The translations under genes were made by a program, and so were the position numbers. A stretch of 52,084 nt of DNA from a virus. The stretch is from positions 1 through 52,084 of IMG/VR virus record IMGVR_UViG_3300025890_000038; one strand, 5' to 3'. This document shows, in pieces, positions 8,638 to 16,888 of this stretch. Each line of letters opens with the position of its first letter. Positions within the stretch are counted from its first letter, which is position 1. A model generated the notes under the pieces. It was not told the origin of the DNA. It saw nothing but the letters and a program-made list of their open reading frames with translations, and ran no database searches.

Positions 8638-9498
8638 ATGGCTAAGAAGCAAACGGCAGCAGAGAAGAAGGAACTCATCAAGTCCGAAGAGTCCGCATTG
8701 GCTCTTGCAGGTGGCTACGGTGAGTACGCAAACGATGGGTTCGACAACGTCGACTCGTCAGACTTGAGTATCCCTTTCTTGACTGTGATGCAGTCAAACT
8801 CTCCGGAAATCAAACCTGAAGCAAAGGGCGGTCTCGGCTTGGAGATCGGACAGTTGCTCAACACGGTTACGCAGGAAGCGTTTGCAGGAGACACTGGTGT
8901 CGGAATCATTCCGACACTGACGAAGCACGAGTGGGTTGAGTGGGCGAAGCGTGAGAGCGGAGAAGGCTTCGTTGCTCGCTACGACTGCGACGATCCTTTG
9001 ATCCTTGAAGCACAGGCGACTCAGAAGTTCGGCGAGTACACTCACGGCGACAACAACCTCGTCGAAACGTACTACATCTACGGCGTCCTGTACGACGTGG
9101 AAACAGGCGAGTCCCTGGGTGCTGCGGTCATCTCCTTCAGCAAGACAAAGATCAAGCGATACCGTCGCCTGATGTCTGCCTTGCGAGCCTTCCAGTTGAA
9201 GGTGCCTGGCGAAAACGGCGAGCCTCGCCGAATCACTCCGCCACTTTACGCTCACTCTCTTGTCGTCTGCTCCTGCGACGACAAGAACAACAAGGGCGAG
9301 TTCCAGAACTTCAACATCGTTCCAAGCCAGGGCGATCTGCGCAAGTCTCTGATCGATTCAGAAGACGCTCGGTTCCAGGAAGCTGTCATGCTCAAGAAGA
9401 GTCTCGATGACGGCAGTGCCAAAGCGGCATACAACTCGGCGGCTTCAAGCGAAGCTGGAGACCTGCCGCAAGATGAAAACGGCGAACCTGCTTTCTAA
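8638..9498 (+). CDS. Phage replication protein, possible ssDNA-binding protein
   Basis: 286 residues, with CGGAGAG 9 bp before the ATG. A charged N-terminus precedes DLSIPFLTVMQSNSPEI (residues about 41-57), a motif typical of a phage family found in early regions and often considered DNA-binding or ssDNA-binding. The middle is beta-rich, with FSKTKIKRYRRL basic residues suitable for nucleic acid. The C-terminus is acidic and disordered (DLPQDENGEPAF), as in many SSB proteins. Its position between two helicase genes supports a replication role, but no OB-fold motif can be read by eye. A terminator follows directly, so it may be made at high level from its own transcript. Confidence 0.65.
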   Translation: MAKKQTAAEKKELIKSEESALALAGGYGEYANDGFDNVDSSDLSIPFLTVMQSNSPEIKPEAKGGLGLEIGQLLNTVTQEAFAGDTGVGIIPTLTKHEWVEWAKRESGEGFVARYDCDDPLILEAQATQKFGEYTHGDNNLVETYYIYGVLYDVETGESLGAAVISFSKTKIKRYRRLMSALRAFQLKVPGENGEPRRITPPLYAHSLVVCSCDDKNNKGEFQNFNIVPSQGDLRKSLIDSEDARFQEAVMLKKSLDDGSAKAAYNSAASSEAGDLPQDENGEPAF

Positions 9499-9538
9499 GC
9501 ACTCCCTCCTAAGTTGTGTGAGTTAATCAGGCGTCGTT

Positions 9539-9581
9539 AGACCGGGAGTTGCTGTGGGAACTGGCACTCCCGGTCTTTTTT
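9539..9581 (+). terminator. Rho-independent terminator after the possible SSB gene
   Basis: AGACCGGGAGT pairs with ACTCCCGGTCT (11 bp) around a 16-nt loop, followed by six T residues. Confidence 0.92.
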
Positions 9582-9611
9582 ATTGTTTCGTTCCCACATG
9601 GAGTTCCCACC

Positions 9612-9914
9612 ATGAGTCCGATCAATGTCATTCTGAAGAAGAAAGTCATTTACGAAGTCTTCCCTGTAGACAATCGAACAGAAGAGCCTGCTGAAAAACC
9701 AATCGGAGAGTTCGTCAAAGAGTCCGATTGGAAAGGCATGTCCTGTCTGAAACTGGTTGGGACAGAGACCGGAGAACTTGTCATTAGTACTCCCGAGTCA
9801 ACCTTCGGTGATTTCTTCGATAGCGTATTCAACAAGTCTGAGTCTGAACTGATTCCTGTCGTCACCGCATCTCCTTCTCTGGTCAACTCTCTTCGACACA
9901 AGGAGAGCGTTTGA
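9612..9914 (+). CDS. Hypothetical small acidic protein
   Basis: 100 residues from ATG 9612, chosen because GGAG lies 9 bp upstream in a leader (GGAGTTCCCAC) nearly duplicated from that of the gene at 7537. Mixed composition, acidic, with no membrane segment or recognised motif. Its stop overlaps the start of the Dda-like helicase (TGATG), so the two are probably translationally coupled and may work together. Confidence 0.65.
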   Translation: MSPINVILKKKVIYEVFPVDNRTEEPAEKPIGEFVKESDWKGMSCLKLVGTETGELVISTPESTFGDFFDSVFNKSESELIPVVTASPSLVNSLRHKESV

Positions 9915-11161
9915 TGGATTGGGGAGCACAGCAGGACCAGGCACTGAAAAAAGTTAACGCCTGGCTGAAGAATCCTGGCGACAAGCAAATCTTCCGACTA
10001 TTCGGCTACGCAGGTACTGGCAAGACGACTCTTGCCAAGCACTTTGCTGAGGGCATTAGCCGAGTAGCTTTCGGAGCGTACACTGGCAAGGCGGCTCTGG
10101 TCCTACGTCAGAAAGGTTGTGCGAATGCATCCACGTTGCATTCAATGATCTACCTGCCGTCACCAAAGTCTGAAGCCGACATTGCAGAGATGCGAGAACA
10201 GCTCTTCTCGCTGAAGATGAACCTGCAGGAGCCCACTGGGCTGATGCTTACTGACGAAGAAGTGGAAGCCAATCAACGAGTCAAGTTTCTGCAGGCGCAG
10301 ATCGAAGACGAGAATGAGCGGCTGCAGCAGCCTCGATTCACTTTGAATCATAACTCGGACGTGAAGTCATGCGACTTAATCATCGTGGACGAAGTGACGA
10401 TGGTCGACCAGCGAATGGGCGAAGACCTTTGCTCATTTGGTGTCCCAATCCTGGTACTGGGAGACCCTGGGCAACTTCCCCCTGTTGGGGGCAGCGGCTA
10501 CTTCACCAAGCAGCAGCCAGACATTCTGCTGACGGAGATTCATCGTCAGGCCCAGGACAATCCGATCCTTCGGCTGGCGACGATGGCGAGACAGAAGGAG
10601 CCTTTGCCCCTGGGCAAATATGGGCGGTCGGAAGTTATATCGATGGCGGAGTTGAAGGAGCGGACGGATCAAGTCAGGGATCTGGATATGATCCTCTGCG
10701 GAAGGAATAAGACTCGCCGCGCTACGAACCAGCGACTCCGTGAACTGGCAGGCATCGAAGACCTTTACCCGGTTGTAGGTGAGCGGCTGGTCTGCTTGAA
10801 GAACAATGCCCAGGAAGGGCTGTTGAATGGTGGACTGTGGGAAGTTGGGACCGTCCAAGAATACTCCGATGACCTGCGACGGCACATGCAGATCAACAGT
10901 GTGGATGAGGCTGCTAAGGCGGACGTGGAAGCCCTGTCGATGATCTTCCGAGGCGAAGATACGAACAAGGTGGACTACTTTACGATCGCCTCTGCCGCAT
11001 GGTTTGACTACGGTAGCTGCCTGACCGTCCATAAGTCACAAGGCAGTCAGTTTGAAACTGGTCTGCTGATTGACGAGTCAGAGTGCTTCCGAGGATTCGA
11101 AGCCAACCACCTCTACACAGGGCTCACCAGGTTCTCAGAGGAAGTTCTAATTGCCATTTGA
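9914..11161 (+). CDS. SF1B helicase, Dda/RecD2-like
   Basis: 415 residues. Start ATG 9914 overlaps the upstream stop and has AAGGAGAG before it. Motifs in order: Walker A GYAGTGKTT (residues 31-39), TGKAALVLRQKG (motif Ia), Walker B VDEVTMVD, motif III LGDPGQLPPVGG, motif IV region LTEIHRQ, and the C-terminal SF1 signature TVHKSQGSQF with LYTGLTR. This is the arrangement of T4 Dda and RecD2/Pif1 relatives, 5'-3' helicases that help initiate replication or recombination. A stretch of about 60 residues rich in Glu and Gln (residues 80-140) between motif Ia and Walker B looks like an inserted coiled coil. Confidence 0.92.
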   Translation: MDWGAQQDQALKKVNAWLKNPGDKQIFRLFGYAGTGKTTLAKHFAEGISRVAFGAYTGKAALVLRQKGCANASTLHSMIYLPSPKSEADIAEMREQLFSLKMNLQEPTGLMLTDEEVEANQRVKFLQAQIEDENERLQQPRFTLNHNSDVKSCDLIIVDEVTMVDQRMGEDLCSFGVPILVLGDPGQLPPVGGSGYFTKQQPDILLTEIHRQAQDNPILRLATMARQKEPLPLGKYGRSEVISMAELKERTDQVRDLDMILCGRNKTRRATNQRLRELAGIEDLYPVVGERLVCLKNNAQEGLLNGGLWEVGTVQEYSDDLRRHMQINSVDEAAKADVEALSMIFRGEDTNKVDYFTIASAAWFDYGSCLTVHKSQGSQFETGLLIDESECFRGFEANHLYTGLTRFSEEVLIAI

Positions 11162-11171
11162 TAGGGCCGGA
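11162..11171 (-). promoter_or_regulatory. Operator-like site overlapping a ribosome binding site
   Basis: TAGGGCCGGA directly follows the helicase stop and runs into GGAGG, the ribosome binding region of the next gene, so a protein bound here, or the sequence as RNA, could affect both transcription and translation. Confidence 0.4.
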
Positions 11172-11181
11172 GGATAGACTG

Positions 11182-11433
11182 ATGAAACGCAGAACATTTT
11201 TCAAAGCTGCACTTGCTGCCTTAGCGGCTCCTGCAGTGCCTCTGCCGAAGACTCCTGCGGCTGTTCTCGGGGGCGGATACGACAACTTTGTGGGCGGGAG
11301 TCAGTACAACACGATTCGCGGTCACGGACACCTTCGACCCTGTGCTGATGCCCAATACTCCTTTGTTGGAGGCGGCTTCAACAACACAGCCTTAGATGCA
11401 AATGGCAACTCATGCGAGAAACTCTTTACCTGA
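11182..11433 (+). CDS. Small Tat-exported beta-roll protein
   Basis: 83 residues. The N-terminus MKRRTFFKAALAALAAPAVP is a twin-arginine-type signal (RR.FFK followed by an Ala/Leu-rich core). After it come only two or three copies of the same repeat as the big fibre (AVLGGGYDNFVGG, SFVGGGFNNTA). Ribosome binding GGAGG sits 9 bp upstream. The combination suggests a surface or periplasmic protein made of a fragment of the fibre fold. It could be a host-derived or fibre-derived moron that alters receptors, or a truncated gene; the stop is not preceded by any obvious frameshift. Confidence 0.7.
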   Translation: MKRRTFFKAALAALAAPAVPLPKTPAAVLGGGYDNFVGGSQYNTIRGHGHLRPCADAQYSFVGGGFNNTALDANGNSCEKLFT

Positions 11434-11473
11434 TCTGGTCCATCGAACACAAAGCTTGTAGAAGAGTCTGAAT

Positions 11474-11935
11474 ATGAATGATCGTCAACGAGTCTGCGTG
11501 ATCCTGGCAATTTTCTTTTCAGGCTTCTCTCTTGGAGCTTTCATGGAAAAGAATTACAGCCACTACGTCTTCGCGGGCGAGCCTCCTGCGCGAGGCATCA
11601 GTACTACGGCAGTCATCGATTCGTGGTATGACGGCGACACTGCTAAGGCAACTATCTCTCTGAAGGCTCGCTTACGCACGATCGATTGTTGGGCTCCGGA
11701 AGTGAAAGGCAAGCAAAGGCCAGAGGGCATCATTTCCAGAGAACATGTCAAGCAGCTCGTCCCTGAGGGCAGTGAGGTCAGGATATTCATACCGACTACG
11801 GGACGGCTGCAAGACTCTCTCACGTTCGGAAGACCACTGGCACACATCTGGTACGAGAAGGACGGCAAGTGGATCAACGTCGGAGAGGTGATGGTTGAGG
11901 ATGGCTTCGCCACAAAAGAGAAGGTCCGCAGATGA
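11474..11935 (+). CDS. Membrane-anchored SNase-like nuclease
   Basis: 153 residues. An N-terminal hydrophobic segment (residues about 6-23, VCVILAIFFSGFSLGAF) is a signal anchor or uncleaved signal. The remainder matches the staphylococcal nuclease (TNase) fold: YDGDTAKATI, then RLRTIDCWAPEVKG (the Arg and Glu expected for catalysis), and FGRPLAHIW with the second Arg, ending in VGEVMVEDGFA. A secreted or periplasm-facing nuclease could degrade incoming DNA of competing phages or provide nucleotides. The gene ends in an ATGA overlap with the protease gene. Confidence 0.82.
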   Translation: MNDRQRVCVILAIFFSGFSLGAFMEKNYSHYVFAGEPPARGISTTAVIDSWYDGDTAKATISLKARLRTIDCWAPEVKGKQRPEGIISREHVKQLVPEGSEVRIFIPTTGRLQDSLTFGRPLAHIWYEKDGKWINVGEVMVEDGFATKEKVRR

Positions 11936-13356
11936 AGATTCATCCTATGATCAAAGAGGTGCTGTGGCTGACGCTGCTGTTCCTCATCTGTGCTTTCAGT
12001 GCATGCGTCAAGGCAGAAGGCGGACTGGTCAAAGTCGTTGCCGACATGACGATCTGCACCAACCCGATGTTCTGCCAGCAGCAGACGTCGTATGGAAGCG
12101 GAGTGGTCGTAGGAACGTTCAACAATCAATCAATCGTCTTAACTGCAGGACATGTCTTTCAGGGACACGACCGACAAGGGCTGCCCGTTGATGCTCAGCT
12201 CCGACGACTTCGGATCAACGGACACAAGGCAAAGAAGGTCGCTTCCTGGGTAACTTCCGACCCACCTTGTGACTTTGCCATCGTGCTTGTGGAGCACAAC
12301 TTCGGAGAAGTCACTCCGTTGAGTGACGTGCCGCCGAAAGAGGGAGACAAGGTCTGCATCTCTGGCTTCGATTTCGCTGCCCGCGACACTCCGAAACTGA
12401 TTGTCAATGAAGGCACGATCACCAGCGTGAAGAAGGGCGAGTTCACCGAGGTCGATGTGAGTTCTGCATCAGGCATCTCTGGAGGTCCGGTCGTCGACAA
12501 GGCAGGCAACGTGAAAGGTCTGCTGGTTCACACGGCAGGCATCATGCCGAACTTCGACTTCCGTAAGTCGATCCTTCACTACATGCGCGATGCGAACCTG
12601 CCACCACCTAATCCGATTCGCTTTGAGCGAAGGGTGCCACCGCCGAAGCCTGATACTCAGTTCTCGGAAGTAGACTCGGCCAGGCTTCGCGAAGCGGAGA
12701 AGAAGCAGCGAGAACTTGAAGCAGAGCTGGCGGCACTCGAAAAGCAGAAGAAGCAGTGGAAGGCGACTGAGCAGGAAGTGGCTCCACTGCCGCCTGAAGA
12801 GAAGCCTGAAGAGGAAGAGAATCCGAGTCTCAGGGATCGAGTCAAGGCAGGAGCTGGAAAGACGCTGGATGCCGCTGAGGTGGGGCTCAGCTTCGCGGAC
12901 AGAGCCTTGTCCAACCCTCTTGTCATCGCAGCATTGTCAGCCACAGGGCTCGGCACAGGACTTGTGGGAGCAAAGGCAGGCGTCTCCCTGGGCAATGCAG
13001 CATTTGCCTGGTGGAGACGTCGAAAGAAAAAGAAGGGAGGTTCGGAGCCTGCGCCCGAAACGTTTCCCGAAGAGCCAAAAAGGCAACTGCATAAAAGAGA
13101 TACGAGAGAAGCAGAGGAACTCGTACGACTTGGGAGACTGGAAGGACGTGACCCTTTACTCGACAGTTTTATGGGAATCACTTTCCAGGACGTCCTTAAA
13201 GGAGACCTCGAAGGAAGCCAGGAATTGACTCCTGAACTGGAGAAATACGCTCGATCCTTGTGGGATCGAGTTACTGCGCGTGTAGAATCTGCGGCACCTT
13301 TAAGCACAGGTTCAGAATACTCAGACGATTGGAGAAAGAACGATGAACCCAGGTAA
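11932..13356 (+). CDS. Trypsin-like serine protease with C-terminal membrane segment
   Basis: 474 residues. A signal sequence (hydrophobic residues 10-24, ending AFSAC, possibly a lipobox) is followed by a chymotrypsin-fold domain with a complete triad: His74 in TAGHVF, Asp114 in CDFAIV and Ser183 in GISGGPV. Residues 245-275 form a Glu/Lys/Gln-rich coiled coil, 285-300 are Pro/Glu-rich, and residues about 325-365 (NPLVIAALSATGLGTGLVGA) are a glycine-rich membrane or hairpin segment followed by WWRRRKKKK, a strong stop-transfer. The charged tail would then be cytoplasmic. Export and envelope proteolysis is the inferred role; it is coupled to the nuclease gene by a 4-bp overlap. Confidence 0.85.
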   Translation: MKIHPMIKEVLWLTLLFLICAFSACVKAEGGLVKVVADMTICTNPMFCQQQTSYGSGVVVGTFNNQSIVLTAGHVFQGHDRQGLPVDAQLRRLRINGHKAKKVASWVTSDPPCDFAIVLVEHNFGEVTPLSDVPPKEGDKVCISGFDFAARDTPKLIVNEGTITSVKKGEFTEVDVSSASGISGGPVVDKAGNVKGLLVHTAGIMPNFDFRKSILHYMRDANLPPPNPIRFERRVPPPKPDTQFSEVDSARLREAEKKQRELEAELAALEKQKKQWKATEQEVAPLPPEEKPEEEENPSLRDRVKAGAGKTLDAAEVGLSFADRALSNPLVIAALSATGLGTGLVGAKAGVSLGNAAFAWWRRRKKKKGGSEPAPETFPEEPKRQLHKRDTREAEELVRLGRLEGRDPLLDSFMGITFQDVLKGDLEGSQELTPELEKYARSLWDRVTARVESAAPLSTGSEYSDDWRKNDEPR

Positions 13357-14020
13357 GGAACAGTTTCGACGCGCCATTACGGAGTTTCGAAACTTACACA
13401 TCATCGCGGCACTGCGTCCGTTGATGACCATGCGAGCAGAGTTGATCGTCAATGACGAATTCTCTGACCGTGGCGGCACGGACAACCCGACTCGCCATCA
13501 CCTGAAGCAACTGCTTCTGGATTGTGACAAGGTCCGACGTCACGTCACACACAATCCGGACAACGCTGATCTGGGAGTCTTGATTGCAGAAGCAATCGAT
13601 CCTGACGGAGAAGCTGAGATCGGTGAAAAGCCATTTGGCGGAGACGACATTCAAGGAGCCTCTGGCGGACTGATTGATTTGATTTGGGAACTCGACGGGA
13701 GTGATCCTGACATCCCTCTGATGAGTCAACTCAACAGCAAGTTCCGGGGATCAACTGGCGGCATCCTGCTCGGTGCAATTGACCGAGCAATTGTGAACTG
13801 GACTCGACTCAACAGTCGCGACCGAACCAAGTTCATTACTCGGTTCGACTCGATGCGAGTCTACGGCGGATACCAGGAAATTCTGGGATTCATCAACATG
13901 TACCTCGGCGATGAAAACCGAGTTGATGTGGCAGGCACGCTGCCATCAGACGAACCCCTGGGTCCAACCGACTCCCCTAACATTCTGGGCGAGGATACAG
14001 GTTCAGCTCCGAATCCGTAA
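13343..14020 (+). CDS. Hypothetical protein coupled to the protease gene
   Basis: 225 residues; its ATG lies 14 bp inside the protease gene behind GGAGAAAG, a clear coupling. The protein has an alpha-helical N-terminal half, a Gly/Asp-rich centre and a Pro/Asp/Gly-rich tail. No signal, membrane segment or known motif is visible. It could be an inhibitor or partner of the protease. A terminator follows 44 bp after the stop. Confidence 0.7.
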   Translation: MNPGKEQFRRAITEFRNLHIIAALRPLMTMRAELIVNDEFSDRGGTDNPTRHHLKQLLLDCDKVRRHVTHNPDNADLGVLIAEAIDPDGEAEIGEKPFGGDDIQGASGGLIDLIWELDGSDPDIPLMSQLNSKFRGSTGGILLGAIDRAIVNWTRLNSRDRTKFITRFDSMRVYGGYQEILGFINMYLGDENRVDVAGTLPSDEPLGPTDSPNILGEDTGSAPNP

Positions 14021-14064
14021 ACTGCGACCGTGCCAGGCCAGTCTCTGCGTTTAGGATGTTGTGA

Positions 14065-14100
14065 GACGCCGCATGCCGTTAAGGTGTGCGGCGTCTTTTT
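14065..14100 (+). terminator. Rho-independent terminator
   Basis: GACGCCGCA pairs with TGCGGCGTC (9 bp) around a 13-nt loop, then five T residues, ending the exported-hydrolase operon. Confidence 0.92.
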
Positions 14101-14114
14101 CATTGGAGTCTGCC

Positions 14115-14927
14115 ATGTTTACGTCGAGCAAAACGTTCTCAAAGAAAGCTGCCTTGTCTGCGATCCAGGGAAGCATTCTTGCCTACGCGGACGAGATGAC
14201 GATCAAAGAGTCCTGCGAGCCTGCAGGCTGGAAGATTCATTTCATCCGCAGCGCCGAAGACTCTGGTGTCGACGTCCAATGCTTCATTGCAGAAGGTCCG
14301 GATGACTTCCATGTCTTCTTCCGAGGCACGGAAGGCATCGATAAGAAAGCACCGTTCTGGAACATCAAGGCTGCCGTACTCGACTGGTGGCAGAACTTCA
14401 AAATGTCTCGCGTGGCATGGGCTCCAGCTAACGATCGACTTGGACAGGCACATAAAGGATTTGTTGAGGAGTTCGATGCAGTGCAAGGAAAGTTGATTGA
14501 CGTTTTGAGTCGTGACATAGAAGCAATCGAGAAGCCAGTTACCGCAGCAGGTCACAGCAAAGGTGCCGCACTGGCAACCCTGCTTGCAGATTATCTCGAC
14601 CAGCAGTTTCATGAAGTGACTTCCGTCTACACCTTTGGCTCGCCTCGCGTCTTCGATCGTGAGGCTGCGAATACCTACAAAAATAACCTTGGAGCAATCA
14701 CCTACCGATTCTTCAAGTCGAACGACATCGTGCCAAGAACACCTCTAGGATTTCGCTTCAAGCATGTCGGCATTCCGATCTACGTGAGGCAGTACGCTGG
14801 CTACATCTTTGAGGTGAATGCCTGGCTGGCTACGGCGGCTCGTGTTGTCAGCTATAGCCCAGGAGACTTTGGCGGTGATCACGACGCGCATGGGTATCAC
14901 ACGTCAATTATGAAGCACCGGGACTAA
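14115..14927 (+). CDS. Class-3 lipase
   Basis: 270 residues from ATG 14115, behind TTGGAG. Alpha/beta-hydrolase features of lipase class 3: VFFRGTEG (oxyanion region, residues 68-74), nucleophile elbow AAGHSKGAALA with Ser148, VYTFGSPRVFD, acid Asp204 in SNDIVPRTP, and a C-terminal His in HDAHGYHTSI (residues 257-262). It has no signal peptide, so it acts inside the cell, at membranes, or during lysis. Lipases are uncommon in phages; lysis support, membrane remodelling or toxin-like defence are all possible. It follows a terminator and precedes the C5-methyltransferase promoter, so it forms a separate unit. Confidence 0.85.
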   Translation: MFTSSKTFSKKAALSAIQGSILAYADEMTIKESCEPAGWKIHFIRSAEDSGVDVQCFIAEGPDDFHVFFRGTEGIDKKAPFWNIKAAVLDWWQNFKMSRVAWAPANDRLGQAHKGFVEEFDAVQGKLIDVLSRDIEAIEKPVTAAGHSKGAALATLLADYLDQQFHEVTSVYTFGSPRVFDREAANTYKNNLGAITYRFFKSNDIVPRTPLGFRFKHVGIPIYVRQYAGYIFEVNAWLATAARVVSYSPGDFGGDHDAHGYHTSIMKHRD

Positions 14928-14933
14928 AGCTTG

Positions 14934-14992
14934 TTGACGTCGAGCATAGGGCCGGATACTCTCTCCTGACCTTTAACAGCCAGGAGAGTTTG
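14934..14992 (+). promoter_or_regulatory. Promoter/operator and RBS-hiding hairpin of the C5 methyltransferase
   Basis: TTGACG (14934-14939), a 17-bp spacer holding the operator TAGGGCCGGA (14947-14956), and TACTCT (14957-14962). The transcript would begin near the hairpin CTCTCCTG (14961-14968) / CAGGAGAG (14981-14988), whose 3' arm is the ribosome binding site of the next gene. Both transcription and translation of the methyltransferase thus look regulated. Confidence 0.75.
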
Positions 14993-15751
14993 ATGATTGT
15001 TGTGAGCCTGTTTGATTTCTCGACGTACGCTCTGAAACCCTGGTCTGAGGCAGGACACAAGTGTCTTGCAGTTGACACGCTACATGACAGCGAGGCAGGA
15101 AAGCCTTTTCTGCCTGCAGTCAACTGGTCGTATCGAAACTTCAACTGGGACTTGACGAAGCCCGAAACTTTTCATTGGGTACACTCATTAGGGCCGGACA
15201 TAATCCTGGCCTTCCCGCCCTGCACTGACCTCGCGGTGTCTGGTGCAAAGCACTTCGCGAAGAAGGCAGCCATCGATCCGGACTTTCAGAAGAAAGCTGT
15301 TGATCTGTGCCGACTCGCTGAGCAGCTCGGCAATGCTTGCGGCTGCCCTTGGATGGTGGAGAATCCTGTCGGCAAGCTGTCCACCATGTGGAGAAAACCG
15401 GATTGGGTTTTCCAGCCGTGGCAATACGCAGGATTCATTCCTCGCGCCGAAGCGGAACATCCCGACTGGCCTGAGTTCGTCCCTGCTTACGACTGGTATC
15501 CCAAGCGTACCGGCATCTGGTGCGGCAACGGATTCAACATGCCGGAAGCCTGCGAACGACGTCGAATGTTCGACGGCAAGCGGTTGTCATTCGAAGAGTG
15601 GCAGCGAGAAGACTGGGAAGAAAGGCAGTACTCGCCACAGTTCAAGAAGCTTGGCGGGAGTTCACTTAAAACTAAACTGATCCGAAGTCTGACACCGCGT
15701 GGATTCGCGGCGGCAGTGCATGCTGTTAATGATCCTTCGTACGGAGAATAG
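14993..15751 (+). CDS. C5-cytosine DNA methyltransferase-like protein
   Basis: 252 residues. Start ATG 14993 is 4 bp after AGGAGAG. The N-terminus VVSLFDFSTYALKPWSEAGHKCLAVD resembles motif I of phage-type C5 methylases (SLFSG...G), PPCTDLAVSG (residues 75-84) is the catalytic PPC motif IV, and ENPVGKL (123-129) is motif VI. The target-recognition part is short, as in several phage enzymes. It would protect phage DNA or control gene expression. Its own operator contains GGCC, a common C5-methylase target, which makes self-regulation conceivable but unproven. An intragenic TAGGGCCGGA lies at 15189. Confidence 0.8.
   Translation: MIVVSLFDFSTYALKPWSEAGHKCLAVDTLHDSEAGKPFLPAVNWSYRNFNWDLTKPETFHWVHSLGPDIILAFPPCTDLAVSGAKHFAKKAAIDPDFQKKAVDLCRLAEQLGNACGCPWMVENPVGKLSTMWRKPDWVFQPWQYAGFIPRAEAEHPDWPEFVPAYDWYPKRTGIWCGNGFNMPEACERRRMFDGKRLSFEEWQREDWEERQYSPQFKKLGGSSLKTKLIRSLTPRGFAAAVHAVNDPSYGE
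15189..15198 (-). promoter_or_regulatory. Intragenic operator-like site in the methyltransferase gene
   Basis: TAGGGCCGGA inside the coding region, the same variant as at this gene's promoter, 240 bp downstream of it; a pair suited to looping or roadblocking. Confidence 0.4.
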
Positions 15752-15752
15752 T

Positions 15753-15935
15753 GTGGCTGACAAATGGTGCGAGCGATGCGACAAACACCGAGTTCAGAAA
15801 GGCTTTCGATACTGCCGTGTATGCAAGGTGCAGGTCGAGAAAGAGATGGAGCAGGATGACTTCCTGCAGAAGACAGAGTTTCCAAAAATACATAGGTCCA
15901 GAGGTTCCCGCGAGGGATCAGAAAGAGAAGAGTAA
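15753..15935 (+). CDS. Small zinc-finger protein
   Basis: 60 residues. GTG 15753 lies 7 bp after CGGAGA and 2 bp after the previous stop. CERC at residues 6-9 and CRVC near residues 20-23 form a probable four-cysteine zinc knuckle; the rest is charged and basic. Its stop overlaps the following ATG (TAATG). Likely a nucleic-acid or protein-binding adaptor; the target is unknown. Confidence 0.6.
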   Translation: MADKWCERCDKHRVQKGFRYCRVCKVQVEKEMEQDDFLQKTEFPKIHRSRGSREGSEREE

Positions 15936-16885
15936 TGCGACACTACACTGGAAGGCACATTGAGTACTTATGGCAGCAGGTCTGCGGACATCACTTGGAG
16001 TACTCTGAACATGTCATGGACTCGGACATTGCCAAAGCAGGTCCGTGCTGTTTGACGATCACTGAGCCCTGGAGACGTGTTCCAAGTCGAGCCACGAATC
16101 CCTTCATTCCGTTCTGGCTTTCTGTTCTGGCAATGACTTCTGAAGACCAGCAGCCTGAACTCATCAAGAAGTACGTGCCTGAAGTCTCCGAGTTCCTGGA
16201 TAACTTCGGTAGATTCTCGCTGAGTTTGGGATGGAGACTGCGAGAGGCTCAGTCTTACGACCAGTTCAACCTGATCCACGAAAGACTCCGTTTGGGCATG
16301 CAGGTCTTACCGGTTCAGATTTTCGATCCTGTGAACGACCATGCGATTCAGCATCGACCTTCAAGTCTGTCGGTCGTGTTCTCACTGTATAGCGGGAAGC
16401 TTGAAGCATTGGTCACCGTGGACAGCCTGCTGCTTCATGACGTCCCGTTTCACTCCGAGCTGTCCGCCATCTCAATGTGGCAGGAGATGCTGTGCGCGTA
16501 CCTCGGCAAGCCTGTCGGCCCAATGAACGTTGTCTGTGGAGCCACTGCTGCCATGCAGTCTGACAACGAAACGTTCAAGAAGCTGGTCGAGGGCATGCCG
16601 ACTCCGGAGCATCAGAGCCTGCCGATCATGGGTAACGAGTCTGACCCTGAAATTCTCATGTCAGACTTCAAGACCTGGCCTTTGGTAGGTGTCGGTCGCG
16701 GATATCAATCGGACTTCTTCAAGCACACCGTCATTCCTATGGCGATGACGACGAAGGAGTTGGCGAAGAAGAGTCACAGTCCTGCTCAAAAGCGGGAAGA
16801 CGCTTGCCAGGCAGCTAGTCGCATCAATGACATTGGCTGGAGAACTCACGTCACGAATTGGATTCAACACGACTTCCAGGAATAG
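15935..16885 (+). CDS. Thymidylate-synthase-like protein lacking the catalytic cysteine
   Basis: 316 residues. The order of landmarks follows the phage thymidylate synthase/dCMP hydroxymethylase family: an N-terminal NPFIPFWLSVLAM segment, a GRFSLSLGWRLR segment, a VQIFDPVND strand, and SELSAISMWQEMLCAYLGKPVGPM with the downstream G-rich segment. At the position where the family has its nucleophilic Cys (PCN/PCH) this protein reads HRPSS, and the following Arg-Ser-Asn-Asp signature is also lost. It is therefore probably not a normal thymidylate synthase. A structural, sensing or altered-chemistry role is possible. It lies beside the C5 methylase and DNA polymerase genes. Confidence 0.6.
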   Translation: MRHYTGRHIEYLWQQVCGHHLEYSEHVMDSDIAKAGPCCLTITEPWRRVPSRATNPFIPFWLSVLAMTSEDQQPELIKKYVPEVSEFLDNFGRFSLSLGWRLREAQSYDQFNLIHERLRLGMQVLPVQIFDPVNDHAIQHRPSSLSVVFSLYSGKLEALVTVDSLLLHDVPFHSELSAISMWQEMLCAYLGKPVGPMNVVCGATAAMQSDNETFKKLVEGMPTPEHQSLPIMGNESDPEILMSDFKTWPLVGVGRGYQSDFFKHTVIPMAMTTKELAKKSHSPAQKREDACQAASRINDIGWRTHVTNWIQHDFQE

Positions 16886-16888
16886 GCT

